From NCBI GenBank assembly GCA_017543025.1, contig JAFYGX010000001.1, forward strand, positions 1 through 23,859: a DNA stretch of 23,859 nt, in the 5' to 3' direction. A program made the translations under genes and the position numbers. Within the stretch, counting starts at the first letter, position 1, and each line of letters starts with the position of its first letter. Under the pieces are notes generated by a model. It had not been told where the DNA came from. It searched no databases and worked only from the letters and a program-made list of their open reading frames with translations. Origin of the DNA: Solobacterium sp. (GTDB lineage Bacteria > Bacillota_I > Bacilli_A > Erysipelotrichales > Erysipelotrichaceae). This document shows, piece after piece, positions 1-7,202 of the stretch.

Positions 1-648
1 AGTCAGATCCGGATCCATCTCCAGAAATGCATCTGTCACAGTAATCTTCACGCCTCCGAGAAGATCATTCAGGCGGGCAATGCCTCCCATATTGAGCGCA
101 TAATACCCGTTCATCTTCCGGTTCAGGAAAATGTCCTTCACAACATCTGCAGTTTTCACGCAGCCGTCTTCCAGTCCATAGCTGAATCCATGCGCAAGGC
201 AGATCTGTTCATTCTGTACGCCGAGCGATTCTCCTTCCCGCGTCAGGATTTCAAACGGAACGATCGTATTGCGGTCTATCGCAGCTAATCGCCAGGTCTT
301 CGCAGCGTGATCGATGACCACCACCTGAATCATATCTGCCTGACCGCCGTCCCATGCATCACTCCCGCGGGAAACGGGATCGTTCTTGTCGATACCCATA
401 ATCAGATAGGCGTCAACATCATCCCGCATTTCATAGTTCTTCCCTTTATAGAGAAATGTTCTGGCATCACCGGTAGCTGTCTCAATCTCCACTCTGCTGG
501 TTCCGCCTTCCGTACGGTACTGCTGCTCATCCCAGTACCGCATGAAAAGAGCAGCCGCAATGACAGTGAGACCAGCCAGTATCAGTAAAATACCAAGTTT
601 TCGTTTATCACGCCTCGTAAACCTGCGGCGTACTCCTCTGCCTGTCAC
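1..648 (-). CDS. LCP (LytR-CpsA-Psr) family protein, N-terminal part, cut by window edge
   Basis: Partial gene: 216 codons are visible and the reading frame continues past base 1. The frame has an in-frame TGA just upstream, so the only usable start is the GTG at 648, with a GGGAG Shine-Dalgarno about 10 bases ahead. A basic N-terminus (residues 4-17) leads into one membrane segment (about 18-37). The extracellular LCP domain then begins around YLIMGIDKND (81-90). Family landmarks are the Asp at 105 (ADMIQVVVID) and the Arg of IDRNT (124-128). LCP proteins transfer undecaprenyl-linked glycopolymers such as teichoic acid onto peptidoglycan. The SIPRD motif of many members is here AIDRNT, as in clostridial-type LCPs. 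It lies after the 6S-like RNA and has its own weak -10 candidate. Family is firm; the polymer substrate is unknown. Confidence 0.88.
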   Translation of the reverse strand, partial: MTGRGVRRRFTRRDKRKLGILLILAGLTVIAAALFMRYWDEQQYRTEGGTSRVEIETATGDARTFLYKGKNYEMRDDVDAYLIMGIDKNDPVSRGSDAWDGGQADMIQVVVIDHAAKTWRLAAIDRNTIVPFEILTREGESLGVQNEQICLAHGFSYGLEDGCVKTADVVKDIFLNRKMNGYYALNMGGIARLNDLLGGVKITVTDAFLEMDPDLT

Positions 649-682
649 AACTGTTCTGCTCCCGATTCATGTTCACTCAGTA

Positions 683-688
683 AGTATA
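683..688 (-). promoter_or_regulatory. Candidate -10 box for the LCP gene
   Basis: TATACT on the minus strand lies about 35 bases upstream of the GTG start of the LCP gene. No convincing -35 is seen at 16-18 bp; the upstream stretch is A-rich. It is plausible because the preceding RNA gene appears to end in a terminator, so the LCP gene would need its own promoter. Confidence 0.35.
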
Positions 689-774
689 ACCTTACTCCGA
701 TGTTTTTTTTACAAGAAAAGCACCAATTTACCGCTATGTACAAAGCCTTTCCTGTACCTGCTGTATCTTAAACG

Positions 775-830
775 AAAAGCAACCCTCTGTAGCACAGGGG
801 GTGCTGATTCGTGCTGAAGCCAGAAGGGTT
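775..830 (-). terminator. Candidate terminator at the 3' end of the 6S-like RNA
   Basis: On the minus strand AACCCTTCTG (830-821) can pair with CAGAGGGTT (789-781), with one bulged base. The loop holds a second hairpin, AGCAC-CCCCT-GTGCT. GCTTTTCG follows, a short and broken U-tract. The left arm overlaps the 3' arm of the closing stem of the RNA above (827-819), so the two folds exclude each other. The terminator fold could form first and then be replaced after 3' trimming; that is inference. Confidence 0.45.
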
Positions 831-967
831 GATATGTTCCCTCTTATGTAGAGGTGGGCACTCTTAGAATCCCTCGGGATTCCCGGCCGTACCGGGCATT
901 CACACCAGAAATCAAAATCAGAGTTCCCTATATCAATGTGTTGGAAAAATATGTGGTCCTTCCGGCA
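775..967 (-). ncRNA. ssrS: Candidate 6S RNA
   Basis: A structured non-coding stretch between aspS and the LCP gene. On the minus strand a -10 (TATAGT, 978-973) places the 5' end near 967. The first bases, GCCGGAAGG (966-958), pair fully with CCTTCTGGC (827-819) as a 9-bp closing stem with one G-U. A second helix, TTGATAT (936-930) with ATATCAA (835-829), lies inside. A bulge hairpin CCTCT-ACATA-AGAGG (854-840) sits on the 3' side of a large bubble, and two apical hairpins (896-882 and 882-867) cap the molecule. A closing stem, an open bubble with a small 3'-side hairpin and an apical stem is the 6S RNA plan; 6S RNA binds RNA polymerase by mimicking an open promoter. I recall Bacillus 6S-1 (bsrA) also lying next to aspS. 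No alignment was possible. The mature RNA probably ends near 817. Confidence 0.58.
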
Positions 968-972
968 TCTTT

Positions 973-1001
973 ACTATAACAGTCAGAATGCAATGTTTAC
1001 A
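973..1001 (-). promoter_or_regulatory. Candidate promoter of the 6S-like RNA
   Basis: TATAGT (978-973) with TGTAAA (1001-996) at 17-bp spacing on the minus strand, directly after the aspS stop codon. The -35 is weak (3 of 6). The predicted start near 967 coincides with the first base of the closing stem of the RNA, which supports the assignment. A second extended -10 (TGATATAGG, ending at 927) lies inside the RNA and is more likely part of its helix. Confidence 0.45.
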
Positions 1002-1010
1002 GTCTTGACA

Positions 1011-2774
1011 TTATGCCTGATTTTCCTTATTATCCTTTACCTGAATTCCGAGCACTTCCAGCTGAGAATCATCGACATAGTTCGGACTTTCGCTCATCAG
1101 GTCAAGCGAGCTGTTCGTTGTCGGGAACGCAACCACATCCCGGATGTTTTCCGTACCCGCAAGCACCATGGTGAGACGTTCCAGACCGAGTCCGACTCCT
1201 CCGTGAGGCGGCGTTCCATAGCGGAATGCATCGAGGAAGAAACCGAATTTCTCCTTCGCCTGTTCCATGGTAAGGCCGATTGCTTCAAATACCTTTTCCT
1301 GAAGATCCTGGTCATGAATCCGAATCGAACCCGACAGCAGTTCATACCCGTTAAGTACGAGGTCATATGCCCTTGAGCTGCAGTGCTCCTGATCATGGAA
1401 CAGCTTGTCCACGTCTTCTTCCTTCACTGCTGTAAACGGATGATGGGCCGCAACCCAGCGCTGTTCCTCTTCGCTGTATTCGAACATCGGGAAATCTGTG
1501 ACCCACAGGAAGCGGTACTGATCCTTATCAATGAGATTCTGCTCATGCGCAATCCGCACACGAAGCGCACCGAGTGCTGTGCGGGCAACTGACGGCTTAT
1601 CTGCGATCACAAAGACAATGTCGTTGTCCTTCATTCCGAAATGATCGATCACCGCCTGCTTTTCCGCATCGGAGAGAGGTTTTGCGATCGAACCAGACAG
1701 CACCCCTTTTTCCATCTTCAGATACGCAAGCGCTTTTGCCTTGAATCCCGCTTTCAGAAACTCCTGCAGCTTATCAAGTGTTTTACGGCTGTACTGATCC
1801 GCAATTCCGGAAAAATGAAGCGCATCAATTTCACCTGCGGATTCGATCACCGAACGGAATACCTGAAATTCGGTATTCTGAAACAGATCCGTGAGATTGT
1901 GTATCGGATTGCCGAAACGCAGATCCGGCTTATCGCTGCCGTACTTCCGCATGCATTCGTCATAGCTCATCCGCTGAAACTGTTCATCCAGCTCAACGCC
2001 TTTGATCTTTGCAAAGATACTGCGCATAAGCTTTTCAACAATCGCAAAAATATCATCTTCCTCAACAAAGCTCATCTCAATGTCGATCTGGGTGAATTCC
2101 GGCTGACGGTCTGCCCTGAGATCCTCATCACGGAAGCAGCGGGCAATCTGGAAATACCGTTCCATACCTGCAATCATCAGAAGCTGCTTGTAAATCTGCG
2201 GACTCTGCGGCAGAGCCCAGAAACGCCCGTTATAGATCCGGGATGGAACCAGATAGTCACGTGCACCCTCCGGGGTGGAGCGGGCAAGAATCGGCGTTGA
2301 CACTTCCACAAATCCTTCTTCATCCAGTACCTGTCTCGCAATCATCTGAATCCGATGACGGAGAATCAGATTGTCCTGCAGCGGCTTACGGCGAAGATCC
2401 AGATACCGGTATTTCAGCCGTACGTCCTCGCTCGTATCCGATTCATCGGCGATTGTGATCGGTGAAGTTTCCGCGGAATTGACAATCCGAACTTCCGAAG
2501 CAATCACTTCCACTTCTCCGGTAGGAAGCTTCGGATTGGGATCTTTCCGCAGACGGACTTCTCCTGTCACCTGCAGAATATATTCGCTTCTGACATCCTT
2601 CACCTGATCTGCCGTTGTTTCATCAAATACAATCTGGCAGATGCCGGAACGGTCCCGCAGGTCAATGAATACCAGCGAGCCGAAACTCCGGCGTTTGCTT
2701 ACCCAGCCGACCAGTGTTACCGTTTTTCCTTCGTCACTGCGGCGCAGTTCTCCGTTATGTGCTGTACGTTTCAT
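1011..2774 (-). CDS. aspS: Aspartyl-tRNA synthetase
   Basis: 587 residues, the normal length for a bacterial AspRS. It charges tRNA-Asp with aspartate in the cytoplasm. An OB-fold anticodon-binding domain (about 1-105) is followed by the class II catalytic core. Motif 2 is FRDEDLRADRQPEF (214-227) and motif 3 is GLGLERL (528-534). The bacterial GAD insertion lies between them (roughly 290-420). The ATG at 2774 shares one base with the hisS TAA (TAATG), so the two genes are translationally coupled and share the T-box leader upstream of hisS. In the anticodon domain the residue often used to separate discriminating from non-discriminating enzymes is Phe (KRRSFG, near 31), neither the Leu nor the His I remember for those classes, so tRNA-Asn charging cannot be judged here. 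Confidence 0.97.
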   Translation of the reverse strand: MKRTAHNGELRRSDEGKTVTLVGWVSKRRSFGSLVFIDLRDRSGICQIVFDETTADQVKDVRSEYILQVTGEVRLRKDPNPKLPTGEVEVIASEVRIVNSAETSPITIADESDTSEDVRLKYRYLDLRRKPLQDNLILRHRIQMIARQVLDEEGFVEVSTPILARSTPEGARDYLVPSRIYNGRFWALPQSPQIYKQLLMIAGMERYFQIARCFRDEDLRADRQPEFTQIDIEMSFVEEDDIFAIVEKLMRSIFAKIKGVELDEQFQRMSYDECMRKYGSDKPDLRFGNPIHNLTDLFQNTEFQVFRSVIESAGEIDALHFSGIADQYSRKTLDKLQEFLKAGFKAKALAYLKMEKGVLSGSIAKPLSDAEKQAVIDHFGMKDNDIVFVIADKPSVARTALGALRVRIAHEQNLIDKDQYRFLWVTDFPMFEYSEEEQRWVAAHHPFTAVKEEDVDKLFHDQEHCSSRAYDLVLNGYELLSGSIRIHDQDLQEKVFEAIGLTMEQAKEKFGFFLDAFRYGTPPHGGVGLGLERLTMVLAGTENIRDVVAFPTTNSSLDLMSESPNYVDDSQLEVLGIQVKDNKENQA

Positions 2775-4036
2775 TAGTCCAATATCCCCTTTACTGTTTC
2801 AGCCACTGCATCAATCGCAATTGTCTTCTGTGTGTTGTCTTTCTTGTTTTTCAGATTGACCATTCCGTCTTTCAGCTCTTCTTCGCCGACGATGATAATC
2901 GCCTGCGCTCCGCTGCGGTCTGCACTTTTGAACTGGGCTTTCATCGATCGCGGAAGAAGATTCACTTCACATACAATCCCTGCTTCTCTCAGCTTCTGTG
3001 CAATCGCCAGCGGTGCAGTGCCGACATTGCCGGCGCCCATGATATAAACACCCGCATCCATTGACGTTTCTGCCGTCCAGCCTTCTTCCTTCGCAAGACT
3101 GATCAGGCGTTCAAGACCGATCGCAAATCCCATGCCGGAAAGCTCCGGTCCGCCGAAATACTCCACGAGATGGTCGTATCTTCCGCCGGCAAAGATCGTT
3201 GCCTGTGCTCCGCTGTCCGGTCTTGTGCTCTTCACTTCAAATACAGTATGCGTATAGTAGTCCAGTCCGCGGACAAGCCGGTCGTCGATTTCATACGGAA
3301 TGCCAAGGCTGTCCAGAATCGAAAGAACCTCACTGAAATATGCTCTGCTTTCTTCGTTCAGATAATCCGAAAGCCCCGGCGCATCTTTCAGAACCGGATT
3401 TTCCGCATCCGCCTTGCAGTCAAGAATGCGAAGCGGATTCTGTTCCAGACGTCTTCTGCAGTCCGCACAGAGTTCATCGATATGCGGTGTGAAATATGCT
3501 TTCAGCGCATTCCGGTATGCCGTTCTTGAAGCATCGTCACCCAGCGTATTGATGCATACCTTGACGGAAGAAATTCCCATCCGGCGGACAATGTCTGTTC
3601 CGAGTGCAATTGCTTCGGCATCAATCTGCGGTGATTTCGCACCGATTGCTTCAATGCCGAACTGCGTGAACTGACGCTGTCTTCCTTTCTGAGGCCTTTC
3701 ATGCCGGAACATCGGTCCCATGTAATAGAGCCTGGCAGGTAGCTCTGCTCCGCCGTACATCTTGTGCTGATCGAACGAACGGATCACACCTGCAGTGCCT
3801 TCCGGTCTCAGCGTATAGCTGTCCGTTCCCATGGCAAAGGTATACATTTCCTTATTCACCATATCGCTGGAATCATTTTCCCGTTTGAAGACACGGGTAT
3901 CTTCGAATATCGGCGTACGGATTTCCCGGTACCGGTAAAGTCTGCACACTTCCCGGATCATCTGTTCCATCTCCTGCCAGTTTTCACTCTCACCCGGAAG
4001 AATGTCATACGTCCCCCGGGGGGTCTGATAATTCAT
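2774..4036 (-). CDS. hisS: Histidyl-tRNA synthetase
   Basis: 420 residues, full length. It charges tRNA-His with histidine. Class II signatures are in order: PRGTYDILP near the start (6-14), RPEGT (77-81), motif 2 FRHERPQKGR (110-119), the HisRS-specific RGLDYYT (256-262) and motif 3 GMGFAIGLERL (301-311), followed by the anticodon-binding domain. The start is fixed by a strong purine-rich Shine-Dalgarno (AAGGAGGAGGAG) just before the ATG. It is the first gene of a hisS-aspS operon behind a T-box leader. Codons 5-9 contain a CCCCCGGGGG palindrome close to the start codon. Confidence 0.98.
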   Translation of the reverse strand: MNYQTPRGTYDILPGESENWQEMEQMIREVCRLYRYREIRTPIFEDTRVFKRENDSSDMVNKEMYTFAMGTDSYTLRPEGTAGVIRSFDQHKMYGGAELPARLYYMGPMFRHERPQKGRQRQFTQFGIEAIGAKSPQIDAEAIALGTDIVRRMGISSVKVCINTLGDDASRTAYRNALKAYFTPHIDELCADCRRRLEQNPLRILDCKADAENPVLKDAPGLSDYLNEESRAYFSEVLSILDSLGIPYEIDDRLVRGLDYYTHTVFEVKSTRPDSGAQATIFAGGRYDHLVEYFGGPELSGMGFAIGLERLISLAKEEGWTAETSMDAGVYIMGAGNVGTAPLAIAQKLREAGIVCEVNLLPRSMKAQFKSADRSGAQAIIIVGEEELKDGMVNLKNKKDNTQKTIAIDAVAETVKGILD

Positions 4037-4054
4037 CTGCTCCTCCTCCTTAAT

Positions 4055-4082
4055 AAAAGAAAAGCGCCCTGTCCAAGGACGC
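4055..4082 (-). terminator. T-box leader terminator upstream of hisS
   Basis: On the minus strand GCGTCCT (4082-4076) pairs with AGGGCGC (4070-4064), followed by TTTTCTTTT. It overlaps the region that would form the alternative T-box antiterminator, and ends a short distance upstream of the hisS Shine-Dalgarno. This is the off-state structure of the leader. Confidence 0.85.
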
Positions 4083-4277
4083 AGTATCTGCGTGGTGCCA
4101 CCTCAGTTCATGACATATGTCATGCGCTTTTACTCCTTAACGCGGAATACGGAATCTCCTACTGCGGTTTCAGAGATTCATCTCGGAAGTGTCTTCCATT
4201 CATTCATCCGCCGGCGTTTTCACCTGACCGCCGTCTCTGATCAGCTTCAGAAGCGAATGGTTTCTTCGTCATCGACA
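4055..4277 (-). promoter_or_regulatory. T-box riboswitch leader of hisS-aspS
   Basis: The conserved T-box sequence is at 4105-4090 on the minus strand (TGAGGTGGCACCACGC, a variant of AGGGTGGNACCGCG). Upstream is a long stem I: its base pairs CCATTC with GAATGG, and it is capped by CGGCG/CGCCG with a loop containing GGTGAAAA. Downstream is an intrinsic terminator. Such leaders bind uncharged tRNA and permit read-through when the cognate amino acid is short. The variable base of UGGN is C, which pairs with a G discriminator. tRNA-Asp has G73, whereas tRNA-His normally has C73. A GAU triplet (4208-4206) lies on the 3' side of stem I where a specifier would be. Both point to tRNA-Asp as effector. 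T-box identity is firm; the specifier call is inference. Confidence 0.88.
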
Positions 4278-4283
4278 ACAAGG

Positions 4284-4311
4284 ATTATAGCATTTCACCG
4301 CACAAAAACAA
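4284..4311 (-). promoter_or_regulatory. Promoter of the hisS-aspS operon
   Basis: TTGTTT (4311-4306), 16-bp spacer, TATAAT (4289-4284) on the minus strand, in a TGC-TATAAT extended context. It gives a transcript start near 4277 at the 5' edge of the T-box leader. The -35 overlaps the relA stop region directly upstream. Confidence 0.75.
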
Positions 4312-4313
4312 GT

Positions 4314-6521
4314 TCAATGCGAAACTCTTGATACATTCAGAACGCCTTCGACTTTTCTGAGATTTGCCAGAAGTGTTTCCAGCTGTTCCAGATTGTGAAT
4401 CTGAATCTTCATCTTGATCGTAGTGGTAAGATCGTTCCGATTGACGCTGGCAGCTACTTTCAGCATCGGAGCCCGGCTCTGGGAAACGCTTGTCACGATA
4501 TCTGTCAGAAGGAAATTGCGGTCTTCCGCAATCACGGAAATGTCGCTGTCATAGAGCCGCTCCCGGTCTTCCTCTTCCCAGCAGCATTCAATCAGCCTTG
4601 CATTCTGTCCTTCAATGTTGGAACAGTCCCTGCGGTGTACCTTGACGCCTTCGCCTTTGGTAACATATCCGACAATCGGATCGCCGTATACCGGCAGACA
4701 GCACTGGGCAAGCGAAAGCTTGATTGACTCGATTCCAGGCACATAGATGCCTGTTTTCGTATTGACCCGCTTCTTTGCCGGTTCTCTGCTGAAGAGTTTG
4801 TTCAGCGCTTCCGTATCATTGACGCTCCGCTTCTGATTTGTCAGCTTTTCGCAGACCGCAGTCGGATTGATCGTCTTAACTGCCAGACCATACATCAGAT
4901 CGGTATAATCCTTGACGGAAAACTCCTTCAGGATTGCTTCGATCTTCTTTTTCTCCATGTATGTTTTCGGATCAAATCCCCGCTTACGGAGTTCATCGGT
5001 CAGAACCTTCTCTCCCTGCGCGAGCATCGCTTCTTTCTTTTCGGTCTCACGTCTTGCGAAATAATTGCGGATCTTGGTTTTAGCCTGATTCGTCTTGACA
5101 AATTTCAGCCAGTCTTCCGAAGGTCCGGTTCCCTTCATCGTGCGGATACTGACAATATCTCCGGTATGCAGCTCGGTATTGAGCGGAACCATCGCATCAT
5201 TCACCAGCGCGCCGACGGCCGTATGTCCGACATCCGTATGGATGCGGTAGGCAAAATCAATCGGCGTAGCTCCGTTGGGAAGATCGATAACTCTTCCTTT
5301 CGGCGTCATCACATAGACATTGGCTTCGAACACATCCCGCTGCAGCGTAGCCATATATTCACTGGCACTTTCTTCTCCGCTGTCACTGGTGAAGACCGCA
5401 AAATCACGGAACCAGGAAAGCTTGTCCTCAATTTCCTTCTGCTCCGCCCGCGGATCGTAGGTACCGCCTTCCTTATACCGCCAATGCGCCGCAACACCCC
5501 GTTCGGCAATTGCGTCCATTTCTTCCGTCCGGATCTGCACTTCAAATATTTTGCCTTCATCTGCCATGATCGTCGTATGCAGCGACTGATACATATTGGT
5601 TTTCGGCATTGCAATATAATCTTTCAGACGGCCGGGGATCGGCTTGTACTTCGCATGGATATATCCGAGCACCTCATAGCAGTTCAGTTCAGTCTTTGTG
5701 ACGATCCGGATCGCAAGCAGATCGAGGATTTCCTCAAACCGCTTGTTGCGGACAACCATCTTGTGATAGATCGAATACAGATGCTTGGAACGGCCGAAAA
5801 TCCGGAATTCGATCTGATGTTCGCTCAGCATCTCGGAAATCTCAGCGATCATCCTGCGTACCGATTCATCACGCTCCTGTTTTTTATTCTCCACAAGATG
5901 CGCGATGCGATAGTATTCTTTCCGGTTGAGATAATAAAACGAAAGATCTTCCAGTTCATTCTTGATTGCACTGATACCAAGCCGGTGTGCAATCGGAGCA
6001 TAGACATCCAGTGTTTCCGCAGCGATCCGCTTCTGACTTGCTTCGGGCTGATATTCCAGCGTGCGCATGTTATGCAGTCTGTCAGCAAGCTTGATCAGAA
6101 TCACACGGACGTCTTTTGCCATGGCAATGAAAATCTTGCGGTGATTGGCCGCCTGATATTCCGGATCATCTTTCCCTTTGAATTTCAGTGCACCGATCTT
6201 TGTGACCGATTCCACAAGATCAGCGATTTCCTCATCAAAAAGAGATGCCAGTTCTTCTCTGGAAATCCCTGTGTCTTCGATCGTGTCATGCAGCAGACCG
6301 GCCGCAATCGTTTTCGGGCCGACATGCAGGGTAGCCAGAATATAAGCGACGTTGTACAGATGGGAAGCATATGGCTCTCCACTGCGGCGGAACTGCCCTG
6401 CATGCGCCTCTGCCGCATAATTGGCGGCACGCGAAATCAGATCAAGGCTTTCCTGACTATGAATATACTTGCCGGCTTCGCTTAAAACGTCTTCCGCTCC
6501 TGCATTTTTGTATTCCTCCAT
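4314..6521 (-). CDS. relA: Bifunctional (p)ppGpp synthetase/hydrolase, RelA/SpoT family
   Basis: 735 residues, the usual length of the long Rel of Gram-positive bacteria. It makes (p)ppGpp from ATP and GDP/GTP during amino-acid starvation and can degrade it. The N-terminal hydrolase domain has an intact metal site: His54 in YASHLYN and HDTIEDT (78-84). The synthetase domain has GRSKHLYS (243-250), KDYIAMPKTNMYQSLHTT (300-317) and EVQIRT (327-332). The TGS domain is at about 392-455, a Cys-rich zinc-finger region (QCCLPVYGD and HRRDC) follows, and a C-terminal ACT domain ends the protein. Both catalytic sites look complete, so it should be bifunctional. The start ATG follows AAAGGGGGAG. It lies 68 bases after apt, as in the apt-relA order known from Bacillus. 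Confidence 0.97.
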   Translation of the reverse strand: MEEYKNAGAEDVLSEAGKYIHSQESLDLISRAANYAAEAHAGQFRRSGEPYASHLYNVAYILATLHVGPKTIAAGLLHDTIEDTGISREELASLFDEEIADLVESVTKIGALKFKGKDDPEYQAANHRKIFIAMAKDVRVILIKLADRLHNMRTLEYQPEASQKRIAAETLDVYAPIAHRLGISAIKNELEDLSFYYLNRKEYYRIAHLVENKKQERDESVRRMIAEISEMLSEHQIEFRIFGRSKHLYSIYHKMVVRNKRFEEILDLLAIRIVTKTELNCYEVLGYIHAKYKPIPGRLKDYIAMPKTNMYQSLHTTIMADEGKIFEVQIRTEEMDAIAERGVAAHWRYKEGGTYDPRAEQKEIEDKLSWFRDFAVFTSDSGEESASEYMATLQRDVFEANVYVMTPKGRVIDLPNGATPIDFAYRIHTDVGHTAVGALVNDAMVPLNTELHTGDIVSIRTMKGTGPSEDWLKFVKTNQAKTKIRNYFARRETEKKEAMLAQGEKVLTDELRKRGFDPKTYMEKKKIEAILKEFSVKDYTDLMYGLAVKTINPTAVCEKLTNQKRSVNDTEALNKLFSREPAKKRVNTKTGIYVPGIESIKLSLAQCCLPVYGDPIVGYVTKGEGVKVHRRDCSNIEGQNARLIECCWEEEDRERLYDSDISVIAEDRNFLLTDIVTSVSQSRAPMLKVAASVNRNDLTTTIKMKIQIHNLEQLETLLANLRKVEGVLNVSRVSH

Positions 6522-6589
6522 GGCTCCCCCTTTCCATGTTAGAAAAAGCCGAAGAGAAAAACTCTCCGGTCATTCAGTACTGATAGAGA

Positions 6590-7120
6590 TTATTCGCTGT
6601 CCGGCAGGTTCATCAGCGCATGAACATCATAGCCTTCCAGAATTTTTCTTCCCGGAAGCCCATCCAGTTCGATGATGAATGTATAACCGGCAACAATGCC
6701 GCCGAGCTCTTCAATCATATGGCCTGCCGCTTTCGCAGTACCGCCTGTCGCAAGCAGATCATCCGCAATTACAACCCGCTGCCCCGGTCTGATACTGTCT
6801 TTATGCATGAACAGCTCATTGGAACCGTATTCCAGATCATATTTGCAGGAAATTGTCTCCCGCGGCAGTTTGCCCGGTTTTCTCACCGGAACAAAGCCGA
6901 TGCCAAGCTCATATGCCATCGGTGCACCGACAATGAATCCGCGGCTCTCCGGCCCGACAATCACATCTGCTCTGAGTTCACGCGCAATCGCAGCCATCTG
7001 ATGAATCATTTCACGAAATGCTTCCCCGTTCTGCAGAATCGGAGTCACATCGCGAAACAGAACTCCTTTGATCGGATAATCAGGAATTGTCGCAATATAG
7101 TCTTTGAGATCTACTGACAT
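6590..7120 (-). CDS. apt: Adenine phosphoribosyltransferase
   Basis: 176 residues, family-typical length. It salvages adenine with PRPP to give AMP. The PRPP-binding loop [12 protein letters not shown] spans 116-127. The N-terminal part ([16 protein letters not shown], 14-29) and GPESRGF (56-62) are characteristic of Apt and separate it from other phosphoribosyltransferases. The ATG is preceded by AAAGGGAG. It follows recJ after 82 bases that carry a good -10, so it may be transcribed both by read-through and from its own promoter. Adjacent relA gives a nucleotide-metabolism pairing seen widely in Bacillota. Confidence 0.97.
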   Translation of the reverse strand: MSVDLKDYIATIPDYPIKGVLFRDVTPILQNGEAFREMIHQMAAIARELRADVIVGPESRGFIVGAPMAYELGIGFVPVRKPGKLPRETISCKYDLEYGSNELFMHKDSIRPGQRVVIADDLLATGGTAKAAGHMIEELGGIVAGYTFIIELDGLPGRKILEGYDVHALMNLPDSE

Positions 7121-7149
7121 AGTTTTATTTTCTCCCTTTGATGTATTGC

Positions 7150-7155
7150 ATTATA
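7150..7155 (-). promoter_or_regulatory. Candidate promoter (-10) of apt-relA
   Basis: TGATATAAT on the minus strand: an extended -10 (TGN-TATAAT) with a poor -35 (TTTCTG at 17 bp). The predicted start is near 7143, 23 bases before the apt ATG. Just upstream an imperfect hairpin (ACAGAA/TTCTGT flanked by CCGGA/TCCGG) fills the rest of the recJ-apt gap but has no U-tract. Confidence 0.5.
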
Positions 7156-7202
7156 TCATCAGAATCCGGATACAGAAACGATGTTCTGTTTTTCACTCCG
7201 GC

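Noticed and set aside
307..817. Two plus-strand open frames at the left edge
   Set aside because: They are antisense to the LCP gene or run into the 6S-like RNA region; no start signals or family match.
936..1376. 146-codon plus-strand open frame
   Set aside because: Overlaps the 6S-like RNA promoter and the aspS 3' end in antisense; not protein-like.
1641..2300. 219-codon open frame on the plus strand
   Set aside because: Antisense to aspS, which is unambiguous.
5166..6485. 439-codon open frame on the plus strand
   Set aside because: Fully antisense to relA, no family resemblance, rich in Cys/His/Arg as expected from a complement frame.
4314..6521. NMYQSLH in place of NGYQSLH in the RelA synthetase domain as a possible active-site defect
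   Set aside because: NMYQSLH is, as I recall, common in Bacillota Rel enzymes; the catalytic residues around it are intact.
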